DNA from: Anaeramoeba flamelloides
Lineage: Eukaryota > Metamonada > Anaeramoebidae
Direction: 5' to 3'
Length of the DNA: 64,000 nt
NCBI GenBank assembly: GCA_027625915.1
Contig: JANTQA010000012.1
Location: 9,942,501 to 10,006,500, forward strand
In this document: positions 39,919 through 51,263 of the stretch, in pieces
How the letters are laid out: the number at the start of each line of letters is the position of its first letter
Numbering within the stretch: the stretch's first letter is position 1
Position numbers and translations under genes: made by a program
Notes under the pieces: model-generated
What the model saw: only the letters and a program-made list of their open reading frames with translations
Databases searched by the model: none
What the model was told of the DNA's origin: nothing

Positions 39919-42016
39919 TTAAATGTTTAGAATTAGATAATAAAATTATTTGGTTAAAAATAAAAAATGAATTTGAAGTTGAACTAAATTTCTTTTAATT
40001 ACCTTTTACAAAAATCTAAGAGAGATTTAAAATGGACTTAAAAACGATCTAAATGTCAGCAAATTTTGATTTATTTTCAATTTAACAAAACAGAAAATTA
40101 CTTTTAAAGGTGAAAAAAAATTATTCGTTTTCATTTTATAAATCTTCAAAAAAGAGTCAGATTTTTTTTTTTTTTTTATTTCTTTTTTAACTTGGATTTG
40201 ATAAAGAAAACAACTAGTTTTAAATAAACTTCAACTGTGAGTGATTTTTTGTTTTACAAAGAATTGTTTGTAACAAAAAAATAATTTCTGTTTTAAAAAG
40301 TATCAAAAAAGAATCAAGTTTGAAAGAGTTTAACTGAAACCTAACCAAATGCTTGTTTGATTTTTGGATTTATTCTCAAAAAAACAAACGAAAGAAATTT
40401 TAATGTTTTTGAATTTTGAAATTTCATTGTAATGTCTCTGATTATTCAAAGATCTCTATTCTAATTCCACTTAATAGTAAAAAGTATTTTTCAATTTGAT
40501 TGAGATATGTGTGTTTTATATTTTGAGGTAAAGTGTTGTTTATTACTTTTCTTTGAATAATTAATAGTGAGACAAATCTCACTTTTTCTTTTTTTAAATT
40601 TTTTTGTAATTTACGAAAGTAAAAGTCAAAAATCAAATTTCTATTACTATTTAATTGGGTGTATCTTTTGAATGAAATACTTTGAGAGACGTTTAGTCAT
40701 TAAAAGAAACTTAGATTCCAGAATTCAAAAAGATCGTAAAGTGAAATTTAATCACATTTTATGATTACACCTTATTTAACAATAAAGCTCAAAAGACGGC
40801 TTTATAACATTGAATAAAAAAAGAACCTTACGATTTAGACACTTTTTTTCCGATTGTTACTTCAAAATAAATGAAAAACAAACCAAAGGAAACACACAAA
40901 AAAAATAGATTGCCAGAATTTCAAAAAAAAGAAAACTTTAGGCAAACCATAACCAACAAAGATTTTTATTTCAGAAACTATAAATAAAAAAAGGAGTCAC
41001 AGTTCTTTTTAAAAAACTACAGATTGACAGTTATCTGATGAATTTTTCAAATATGAGTAAAAAAACTTTTTGGTGGAATCATTACCCATTAAAACAAATC
41101 GAAAATATCTTTCAAAAAATTCTCAGAAAATAAAATGTTTAATTGACTCTTTCAGCTTTTAAACACTTTCTTTATTGAATATTTTGTTCCTAAATGGGAA
41201 AAATTACTGTTGTCAAAATAATATATGCAGAAATATTTAATAAGTGTTTCAAAATAAAAAGTGTGTTTTTTTGTTATAGAATACCTATATATTAACCTAT
41301 CATAGAAAATGACTATAAACCATTAATAAATATGTTCCTGATTTCTTAAACTTTTATTATTTTAAAAAGGAAATTCGAAAAAATAAAGGATCAAATTGAA
41401 AAATTTATCTCAAAAAATAGAGTAAATTTTTTGAGAAGGTTTTTCAGCACAAAAAACAAAAAATTTCAAAAAAATAGAGTTAAATTATCAAAAAATTTTC
41501 AACAAATTTCTTTTTTAATTTAAAATTTTCACAAAATATCAAGGATTTTATTTTTAAAATTGATTTAAACTTAGTTATACACTTGGTCGGCGAATTTGAT
41601 GTTCAAATGGAATAAGAAGAAAAAAATTGAATGGATTTTAATATGAAACATAGATTATAGTGGTATGCATCATTTTGATCATTCTATCTTTCAATAAACT
41701 TTCAGAAAATAAAATTTTTAATTAAAATATTTCAACTTTTAAATACTTTCATTAATAGAAATTTTGTTGTAAAATGGTAATAATTAATTTGCTAATTTTC
41801 TCATAAAATTGTAACAAAAGATAATTCAAAATATTAATTGTTTTATTGATTAAAACGTCTCTCTTCAATTTACCCGAATTATTCACCCACTTTAAATTTT
41901 GGTCGATAGTTCAACAGATTGAAAATTCAAAGATGGCACCTTAACAATAAAAAAATTATTTATTTTTTTATCTTTTTTTCTTCCCAACATTTTCTTTTAA
42001 ATAAATATTCTCAAAT
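39919..42016. other. Intergenic DNA between polyubiquitin and peptidase T (divergent promoters)
   Basis: The 2.1-kb gap lies between two genes read away from each other, so it must contain both promoters. It also holds inverted repeat R2 copy C (41107-41785). A minus-strand 64-codon frame at 40636-40442 is treated as chance. No promoter element could be named. Confidence 0.5.
41107..41785 (-). repeat. Dispersed repeat R2, copy C, inverted and flanked by short direct repeats
   Basis: The middle (about 41205-41680) is the reverse complement of R2 copy B at 21745-22250. It is bounded by two direct repeats of about 100 bases, 41107-41209 and 41686-41785, sharing ATCTTTCAA, TCAGAAAATAAAAT, TTTAATTGA-like and TTCA-CTTTTAAA-ACTTTC blocks. 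Such repeats were not recognised around the other R2 copies. Confidence 0.55.
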
Positions 42017-43638
42017 ATGAAAAGACTCGAACTTTTAAAAGAATCAACAGTTGTAGATCGATTTATCAGGTATGCAAAAATCAATACACAATCTTGTGAG
42101 GAATCTAAAACTGTTCCAACAACGGAAAGACAAAAAGATCTAGCTAACCTTTTGGTGAAAGAATTAAAAGAGCTCGGATTAAAAGTTGAAATGGACGAAT
42201 TTGGGTATGTATATTCTGTTCTTGAATCTAATTTAGAAAACGAAGAATACGAAATCCCTGTTATTGCTTTCTTAGCACATATGGACACATCCCCAGAAAG
42301 TTCTGGTGAAAATGTCAAACCTTTAATCCATAAAAATTATCAAGGTGGTAAAATTGAATTACCTTTAAATAATGTAATTCTCGATCCTGAAGAATCTGTG
42401 GAATTAAAGAAATTAATTGGACAATCAATCATAACTTCCTCTGGTGACACTTTGCTTGGTGCTGATGATAAAGGTACAATATTATAAAAAACAAACAAAA
42501 CAAAATTATTCTTTTTTTTTTCCCCTTTCTTTTTTTTAAAACAAAAAAATTTACAACAAAAAAAAAGTAATTTTAAAAAAAGTGTGAAACAAAATTTTTT
42601 AATTTGTTCTATGAAATTAGTTCTACTCAAGTTTGTAGACCGTTTTTAAGATTACTTTTGAAGAACTTTTTGTTTACATTTTGTGAAAATTACCAGAACA
42701 AAATAAAAAAAAACCATTTACAAACTTCATAAAACTATTTACTTGACAAAAAATTCAAAAACAAAAAACAAAAACAAAAAATTAAAACCTTACAAAAAAA
42801 AACCAACCAAAAAGGAGGAGTATCGTCCATCATGGACACACTCAATTTCTTTGTAAACCACCCAGAAATAAAGCATGGTGAGATAAGAATTGGATTTACT
42901 ATTGATGAAGAAGTTGGCCAAGGGACTGATAATCTTTCTTTAGAAAAGCTAGGCAACCCAAAATACGGATATACCATCGATGGAGGATCTGTAGGAGAAG
43001 TTGAATCTGAGAATTTCAACGCAGACACTGTCAAGATTGTCTTTAAAGGGTTTAATGTCCACCCAGGTTATGCAAAAAATAAAATGGTCAATGCAATCAA
43101 GCTAGCAGGAGAATTTCTTGAGTTGCTGCCAAAAACAAAAATGAGCCCAGAAACTACGGAAAATTATGAAGGCTATGTCCATCCTTACAAAATGACTGGA
43201 AGCCCCACAGAATCAGAAATAATATTCCTGATTCGTGACTTTGATCTTGTGGAATTAAAGAAATCCGAAGACTTATTGAAGGAGTTGGCAGAAAAGGTTG
43301 TAAACAAATATAACAAGGCACAACTTGAATTTACTGTGATAGAGTCATACCGAAATATGAAAGAAATAATCGATCCTCTTCCCTTTTTAGTTGACTTTGC
43401 AAAAATTGCAATTGAAAAAACTGGAATCAAACCTGTTCAAGTCCCAATCAGAGGCGGCACAGATGGATCAACTTTAAGTTTCATGGGATTGCCTTGCCCT
43501 AATTTGTCAGCCGGTGGATACAATTTCCATTCAGTTAAGGAATACACCTCTGTCGAAAATTTACAAAATATCGTAGATATGATCATTGAGTTGGTTATCA
43601 CTTGGAAAGAAGAATATCCAAAATTAAAAAAAAAATAA
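42017..43638 (+). CDS. pepT: Peptidase T (M20B tripeptide aminopeptidase), two exons
   Basis: Exon 1 (42017-42473) and exon 2 (42815-43638) join across a 341-base intron (GTACAA...AAAAAG) to give GADDKGGVSSIMDTLNFF and a 426-residue protein, close to the roughly 410 residues usual for PepT. The two-zinc site residues are visible: HMD (His88, Asp90), GADDK (Asp150/151), DEEVGQGT (Glu184/185), TIDGG (Asp208) and a late His in NFHSVKEY (about 391). The substrate-binding GGTDGS is also present. PepT removes the N-terminal residue from tripeptides in the cytosol; no signal peptide is present. The family is chiefly bacterial, with scattered copies in anaerobic protists, so lateral acquisition followed by intron gain is a fair inference. 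The intron begins inside the conserved GADDK-G motif. Confidence 0.95.
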
Positions 43639-45569
43639 ATGTTGATTCTTTAATTGAGATTTATTCCCATTTTTTTCTTAAATTTATTATTATTTTTATT
43701 ACTATTTTTATTATAACTCTAAAACTTTTAAAGATAATATCACTTTTTACCATTTCTTATACCTTCACATTTATCTCTCTAAATTTTCTTTTTCCTATAT
43801 TATTCATTTCTTTTTGTCTTTTTTTTTTTTTTATTTGATTTTATTTCAAAAAATAAACATAGTTATAAATATTTATTACAGACTTTTTAAAAATTTAAAA
43901 CTTTACGAAATTTTACAATCTTCACCAAAATAAAATAAAAAAAAAACCCTTTTTAATTATTTATTTATTTTTTTTTATTTTTATTTTTTTCATAATATTT
44001 TTTTATAAGTACTTTATATTAAACTATTTCATAAATTTCATCAAAAATTCTTTGAATGAACATGAAATGATCGGATCTTTATAAAAAAAATTATAAACTT
44101 TTGGAAAATTTATTTGAGCTTTTTATGTATTATCAACACACTAGATTAGTAATAAATTAAAGTACAATGTAATTGTGAATAAATCTTATTCTTACCCATA
44201 TAGTTCAAATTTACTCAAAAATATTTAATAAATAGTATAGAAAAATAAATTAGATAATTTTTTTACAAAGATCACAATTAAAAATGATCATTTTGGTAAT
44301 TTTTTTTTTTAATTACTTTTCAAATCGAAAAATAGAAACCAAAAAAAAAAAAAATATTTTGGTACTAAAAAAGTAAGATTTATAATCCTCTAAAAGTGAA
44401 TATTTTTTTCATTTTAATTATTTACTCAATGATTATATACACAAAAACTATTGAATTGATTATTTTCGATACTTTTCTTTATAATTATTTGCAAACTTCA
44501 TTACATTTAATGATGAAGTTCAAAAAACCCAATAATTTCCTTTTCATCAACAACATCTAAACAATATACAATTGTTTAGAATTAATAGAAATAATTAACT
44601 TTGGATTAGATTTTACACCCATCAAAGAAACATGATGACAAATTAATAGAAATTCTAAAAAAAAAAAAGTTTAAAAAAATTGTTTGTTCACTTTCTTCCT
44701 CAATGAAAACACATGTGCAAAATTTATCAATTGTAGAATAAATAAAAATTTTAGAAATAAGATTTTTTAATGTTAAATATATTTATTTTATAAATAATTT
44801 GATATTATCAGGCATCTGAAGTTAATTTGGGTCTTTAAATGTTTTTTTTCACATTTACTTTTCGAAAAGAAATGTAATAAAAAGAAAAAAACAAAAAGAA
44901 AAAAAAAATATTGTACAAAATATAAAAAAATGATTGATTTTCAGATTTAATATTGATTTTGAGTATAATATTGGACAAAAATCATAATATTTTCTTTATT
45001 TCCTTATTGAAACTGGAATTATTTGAAAAAAAATAGTTTAGTATTCAGCCTTTAAATATTAATAGTATATGGTGAAATCTTTTTTAATTCATGATAAAGC
45101 TTCAATAATCGTATTTATTTTTTATCAAAAATGGCAATTATTTTTTTCAAATAGGTAGAGTCATTAATATTTTAATAATATAATAAATCACGACACACAA
45201 TAAAAATCAAAGAAATTTTCCAAAAATCTCAATAAATGTCAAAATATCTTAATAAAAATTAAATTGCGATAATATAATTGGTAAATTTAGATATAATTTC
45301 ACAATATTTTAAATTTGAAAATTTTTATGTTATCAAAAAAAAAAAAAAAAAGACCCTTGAAAAAAATGTCTTTCTTCTAAAAAATAACAAAAAAGCCACT
45401 TGATTTAATAGAAGAAAATATTAATATTTTCTTTGTTTTTCTTTTAATTTGGCTCATTTTTTTTATCAGCTCTTTAGATCAACAACTATAATTAAAAAAT
45501 ACTATTAAATAGCTTCTCAACCTATTGCAATACCCTAAATATGGTTGAATAAAAATACATTTATAAATA

Positions 45570-45950
45570 CACAGTTGTAAATATGGAATGTTGGAAAAAA
45601 TAGAATTTTTATAATCTTTGGGACAAATAAGAGTTCTGTGTATTTATCCAAATTTTGGTAATAGTAAACAAAACATCCGTTTTTATTTTTAAGTTTAAGG
45701 GGATTTTCAATATAAAATCCTTTGGTGAACACTAAAACTTTGTCTGAAAAATGATTTTATTTTCAAAATTGAAAGATTGGTGTTCACCAAACGACCTTTT
45801 GATTAAAATTATTATTAGTCTATTAAATTAATCAGATATTATATTTACTATTACCAAAATTTGAATAATTACACTTAACTCTTTATTTATCCCAAAGATT
45901 ATAAAAACTCTATTTTTATACAATATTTATATTTACTATAATGTACAAAC
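45570..45950. repeat. Foldback element, about 380 bases
   Basis: The left arm (about 45570-45733) contains TTTTTATAATCTTTGGGACA, TCCAAATTTTGGTAATAGTA and TTTGGTGAACAC. The right arm (about 45779-45950) carries their reverse complements in mirror order, around a loop of about 45 bases. There is no coding capacity and no other copy was noticed. Confidence 0.65.
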
Positions 45951-47367
45951 TCTTCGAAAATTCTTTAAAGAATATTTTTTTGGGTGAAAACTTTTATTAT
46001 ATTCTAGGATTGTTAAAATGGACTGTGGTAACTTTACACTAATATCACGACAACTTAACCACATAATAACACCCTCTTAAGATTTTTGAGTAATTGACTT
46101 TCTTTTTGTTATTTCCCTTCTTCTCGTTTCTTTGTATTTGATAGGAAGCTCAACTCGGGTTGAAAGTTTTTTTATTTTTTATTGATCACCCATTTGAAAG
46201 AAAATTACTATTTATTCTTTTTTTGTTATTGTAATGTGAATTTAATATCCAATTAAAAACATATATATTATATACCCAAATACTGTTCCTATATAGATTA
46301 TTATTTATTTGATAATAAAGTTTTTATAAGATTTTAAATTATGTTAAAAAAAGGGGAGAAAGGATTAATTTTTTTCAATGAAAAAAAAAATCAATGACTT
46401 TGATTAATAAATCTGTCTATAAAACCTTTCAAACACTCGCAGAGAATTCAAAACCTTAACAAAATTTGAATCCACTTTTAAGAGGGTTCAAAATTTCTAG
46501 AGGTAATTAAAATTCGAAATGTTAAAATCTTTTTATGTAAAGACTTTTCAAAAAAATTTAGTTGTTTATAGCTCATTTATATTTTTTCACAAGTATATGG
46601 GTTATCCTAATTTTATACTCTTCAGCAAAAAATAGGTTTAATTTTAATTTTTAATATTATAATAAGTTTATTAATAATATCTTGATAATAATATGTAATC
46701 ATCAAAGCATCTATTATAATATTTCAAATTTTTAAAAAATGAACTTTCTATTTAACCAATGCCGTTTTTTCTTGTTTGAGTTTCTGTTATTTAATCAATT
46801 AGTACCAATCAGAATATAAAATAATCGTGAACAATTCAAGGTTACCAGAATATGAAAAAATTTATTAGGATAATTTTTCTTTCTTTCGCATATGATTATA
46901 TAATGAAACAATTTTTAACCTAATATTAATTAGATCCTTGTAATTTCACACATCTAAAATATAGAAATATTTACATATAACAAAAAAATTCAAGAAAAAT
47001 ACAAATTTGTTAATTTATTCCCATTTTTTGTTTATTTTTTTTCAATAAATAGAAAAAAAAAATCAAATAACAATTTTTTCAACAAGGTAATCAATCTTTC
47101 AACCTATACACAAAAAAAATATTTATCAAAACAACCAGTTATATAGAGTTTCTTTATATTTAAATAAAAAATTCCCCATGTTAATTATAATTCATTAACA
47201 TATTTGCAAATGTAAAAAACTTGGAATTGAGCCAAAATTTTGATTTTTTTTATTGGATGTATCATAAAAATAAAAATTTCAATTTAAGAAAAAAAGTAAA
47301 ATTGAAAAAAAAATTAATATAATTTTCAATTGAAAATTATACTAGAAATGAAAAATTAGATCATTTA

Positions 47368-47566
47368 CAGCAAGTTTCACTTTGAAGACACAGCATTTAA
47401 TTGAACATAAAAGCAAAAAAAATCTCAAATTAAAGAACAAAATTCGAATTCTAGTAAAATAATTTGTAATACAAAAAATTCCAAAAAAATACCACCCAAT
47501 TTAAGAGATTTTTCTAGTATCTAAATTTCCCTTCAAAGTTTGCAAATTTATAGTGGAACTTTAACA
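47368..47566. mobile_element. Palindromic MITE, copy 4, strongly diverged
   Basis: It begins CAGCAAGTTTCACTTTGAAG after a TA and keeps the family order: three cut-down CACAAA units, AAAAAATCTCAAATTAA, TTCTAGTAAAAT, AATTTGTAATA and ACTATAAATTTGCAA-type right arm. Substitutions are many, so it is clearly older than copies 1-3. Confidence 0.65.
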
Positions 47567-48297
47567 TATTAAAAGAAAAATAAACGATTTTAACAAACCA
47601 TAAAGTGCTAAATTCAATGATATTTTTCCCCATAGTGTACTTTGGTCAATACTTGTCTTTGATTGATACCTGCGTAATAATTTATTTAGCAATATAACTA
47701 TTTTTGAAACTCCAGAAATAATTAATCAGATTCAGATATAAAAATAGATTTTAATTGTATTTATTGGTTCAATTTAAAAAAAATAAAATTAATTATTCTT
47801 CAAAGTTAATTCCGTTCTTCTATTAAGTAATTTTATATTTTGTTTTCAGAAATTGTTAGCCAATTTAAAAACATGTTGAACTTTTTTCATAGTTTGTCTT
47901 TTTTTTTCCAAAATTTTAACAGTTTTCCAATTGAACGTCAAATGTTCACTTATTCCAAAAAAAAATTAAAATCTTAAAAAATCCGAATCGAATATTAGTA
48001 CTATCTCATTTCCAAAATAAAATTTTAAATAGATATTTTTACTTTTTTCCAAATAAATAATATTAAAAAAACATACAAACATCTATTTGTTCCAAAAAAA
48101 GAAATAGAATACACAACAGAAATTTTAGAATTATTAACCTTAAAAGAAACGTTTATTCGTAAGACACAAAGAAAATATCAACGTGTTTTAAAAATTAATT
48201 TAGGTTTTATTATTTCAATATTACAATTTTTTTTTAATTTAAAAGATAATCTTTGTTTCTGTTTTTTTTTATATCTTTTTTTTGAAGTTTTCTTTAG

Positions 48298-48836
48298 ATG
48301 AGAAGAAAACAAACTCAAAATTTAATTGAAGTACCTTCTATCCTTAAACTAATTTTCATTTTCGGAATTACCTTACTGGTATTTGAATTACAAATGGGAA
48401 ATTTTTTCACTTGGTTTACAATTTCCTTTTTGTTACAAAATTCCAATTTACAACCTGTTCCTGTAGGGAACTCTGTTTGTCATCAACAAGGAAAATGATT
48501 TGAAAATATTTTCCAATTTTCATTTTCATAATTACCTTAAAATGTCTTTTCAAAATTTATAATAAGTTAGATCCATAAATCACTTGTAACCAACAAAACA
48601 ATACCCAGCTACAGACTCCTGAAATCTAAAATTCAATATCTCAGATTTTTAAAACAAAAAAATTAACTGGTTTTTTTTCATTTTTTGCTAATCAGTTTCA
48701 GGAAAATTCTGTTATGTCTGTTTTCCTTCTTGTATTAGCAACATTATTTTTAAAAGTGCAAAAGCGTTCCATATCATTGTTTTTCTTTTATACGGAAAGA
48801 AAAACCATAATGTTGATGGTACTTATTTGCATATAG
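48298..48836 (+). CDS. Tentative two-exon hydrophobic protein
   Basis: A frame from the ATG at 48298 has two hydrophobic segments (SILKLIFIFGITLLVF and FFTWFTISFLL). It can be cut at CCT before GTAGGG (48463) and joined in phase to a second stretch after ...AATCAG (48696-48836). That stretch encodes ENSVMSVFLLVLATLFLK and a basic tail ending in TAG. GC and residue balance exceed those of the flanks, but the start lies directly after a good acceptor-like TTCTTTAG, so an upstream exon may be missing. No family is recognised and the splice is a guess. Confidence 0.2.
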
Positions 48837-50282
48837 TACTCTTTTTTTTTTAACATTCATTTGCTTTTTTCTTTTTAACTTTTTTTTATTCCTTTAACTT
48901 TGGGCTTGATGATCGAAAACAAAAAATACCAAAAATTTACTCAACGTTTCCCTTTCACCTCTCTCTCGATTTGAAATTTCTTTTTTTAACATTTTACAAA
49001 TCAAATTCTTTTTTTAGTTTTGTTGAGGAATACAACTTTAATTTTTTTCTTCTTCTTGGAAATTTATTTTCGTTTCTCGAACGAGAGTTTTTTTTAAATT
49101 TGGATTTGGTTTGTTAATTTTTGTAAATTAGACCTTCGTTTTTGTTATTTTAGATCTTCTTTGGTCTAAAAATAATTTCTTTCGAATCAAAAAAAACCTC
49201 CGTTTTAATACTTTTTTGCAAATAAAAAAACCTTTGATTTGATTTCAATTACGATATTTTGCAAAATAATATACTAACAACCATTTGAAAGTGTGTTTGT
49301 TCTTTGTTTTCTTCCTTTACTAAAACATAATACAGAGATTATTCCAAAACAAAAATTTTAACATCATTAAATGAAATCTTTGGTTAAGTTGAACTTGATA
49401 GTTTCAGAGTAAAAACAAGAAGAAATAAAAAAGAAAAATGATCGAAAGGTATATTTTGATGTACACATGAACTAGAGATAGAAATTTTGAAATTAAAAGA
49501 TAAATCAAAGTGAACGGTATTTATTTGAATTAAAATGATAATTAATTAAAATTTTCGTGTATTTTAAACCAAAGATCTCGAAAAGAGTACTTTTTGGATT
49601 GAAAAAGATTGAAACTTGAAGAACGTTAAATAAATTGAAACGACTACAGACCTCTTTCGAATTAAAATCGTCTTCCGAACTCTGTTTTCAACAGACTTTG
49701 TCTCAAAAATTGAAAACAAAATATTTTTACTGTACAAAGTTTTCTTAGACAATAAAATTAGCAATTGATTTACAATTGAAAACCTAATGTGAAATTGTTT
49801 GGGACTACCAATAATTATTTGACAGATTCATTTTTAAGACTTTACAAAATATAATTCCATACAATAATTTTTACTTAGATTTGAAAAGGAAAATCAAAAT
49901 ATTTTTGTTTAGATCAAGAAATAATTCAATTTATTTTTAGAATAAGGTTTACAATCTCAAAATTTTGATCTTATAAGAGTAAAATCGACCTTTAGTCTCT
50001 TTGATCAAATAAAAAAGATGTTATTATTAATATATTTTTCATTAATATAAATCAAAAAAATTGCGGGACTTTTCAAGCTATTCACCCTTTCATAATTTAA
50101 ATTCAATTTCCACACCTACACAAACCGTTTAAAAAGAGTCAAAAAGTTCAAGTCTTTGTTAAAAGTCATGTAATTTTTGTGGGTAATTTTTTTCATTTAT
50201 TTTTTTTGATATCTTATTTCCGTTCAAATTATATTTTAAAAATAAATTCTTTTTAAGATAGTTGAGAAAAACGCGCTTTACT
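48837..50282. other. Intergenic DNA before the UbiA gene
   Basis: T- and A-rich sequence with a minus-strand chance frame (49764-49564). It holds the presumed promoter of the UbiA-family gene; no motif can be named. Confidence 0.4.
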
Positions 50283-51263
50283 ATGAAAATTCTTAAAAGA
50301 TTTTTCGACATATTAAAATTAATAAGAGCTTTCACTGTGTTTACGTCCTGTGTTTTGGCTTTGGCCATTTTATATATTGCATCAAATCGAGATTTCTCAG
50401 TTTATTCAATGGAAACAAAGATTTATTTAATGATCAGTTGTTCATGTTTAACGATGGGGACTATGATCCTGAACGACGTCTTTGATGTTGAAGAAGACAA
50501 AATTAACAACCTTGATAAGCCAATTGCAAATGGATCAGTTGGCCGTGTTCCAGCAGCCATCTCTGGAACGCTATGTCTAATCATTGCTGTTCTTTTGTCT
50601 TATTTGATCGACAAAAAATATTCTGTTTGTATGTTGATCAGCTCTTTAATATGCGCCTTTTATTCACCACTCTTAAAGCCTTTTGGGATTCTCAAAAACA
50701 TTTCTACATGCTTTGTGACAAGTTTAATTGTTTTTGCACTTTTCAGATATGTACCAAAAGTAACAGTTTACCCCAAAGAAATTGAAAAATTAATTCAGAC
50801 AATTGAGGGTGATCAAAACTTAAATTCCCAAAAAAGCACCGAGAACAACCAAATAATTGAAGCGTGTGATACACCAGAAACTTTAGTCACACACATATTG
50901 ATCTCTTTGTTCCTTTTCTTTTGGAATTTTTCAGATGAACTAATCATGGATATAAGAGATTACGAAGGTGACAAGGCATCGGGAATAAATACTTTGGTAG
51001 TCAAAATTGGTCACAAACTTGGTTTTTTGCTTTCCTGTCTTTGCATAGTGATATCGTTTGTCTTATTCGTCGCCTACACGCTTCTCTCTAATAAAAGGCA
51101 ATTGGTCATTGTTTATATTTCAATTTTTGGATTTGCCCCCGCCTGTCTACTACTCATAGATTGTTGGAAAAAACAATTGAATCAATCTGTGGTTGCAAAG
51201 TCTGTGGTTTTGAAAGGTTACTTGAATTTTATAGTCATAATGATATTTACATTTTTCTCCTAA
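50283..51263 (+). CDS. UbiA-family prenyltransferase
   Basis: An intronless frame encodes 326 residues from the ATG at 50283 (an in-frame TTG upstream is ignored). Both diagnostic Asp-rich motifs are present: NDVFDVEED (64-72, pattern NDxxDxxxD) and DIRDYEGD (223-230, DxxxDxxxD). Each lies in a cytosolic loop between helices, where Mg binds the prenyl diphosphate. Hydrophobic segments are spaced as in the eight- to nine-helix family fold, and YSPLLKP follows helix 4. A polar insert of about 40 residues (about 165-205) precedes helix 6. UbiA enzymes move a polyprenyl chain to an aromatic or glycerol acceptor in quinone, heme, tocopherol or ether-lipid synthesis. The DKPIANG sequence after the first motif is shared by several subfamilies, so the acceptor cannot be named from sequence alone. 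Confidence 0.93.
   Translation: MKILKRFFDILKLIRAFTVFTSCVLALAILYIASNRDFSVYSMETKIYLMISCSCLTMGTMILNDVFDVEEDKINNLDKPIANGSVGRVPAAISGTLCLIIAVLLSYLIDKKYSVCMLISSLICAFYSPLLKPFGILKNISTCFVTSLIVFALFRYVPKVTVYPKEIEKLIQTIEGDQNLNSQKSTENNQIIEACDTPETLVTHILISLFLFFWNFSDELIMDIRDYEGDKASGINTLVVKIGHKLGFLLSCLCIVISFVLFVAYTLLSNKRQLVIVYISIFGFAPACLLLIDCWKKQLNQSVVAKSVVLKGYLNFIVIMIFTFFS

Larger units (their letters stand above)
43639..48297. other. Long gene-poor AT-rich stretch
   Basis: In 4.7 kb there is no convincing gene. The stretch just after peptidase T is T-rich and holds its 3' UTR. It contains a foldback element (45570-45950) and a decayed MITE (47368-47566), listed separately. A plus-strand open stretch at about 48070-48200 (FVPKKEIEYTTEILELLTLK) is more gene-like but could not be joined to anything. 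Confidence 0.4.

Noticed and set aside
40442-40636. 64-codon minus-strand frame upstream of polyubiquitin
   Set aside because: Composition matches the AT-rich background, and it lies in what must be promoter DNA between divergent genes.
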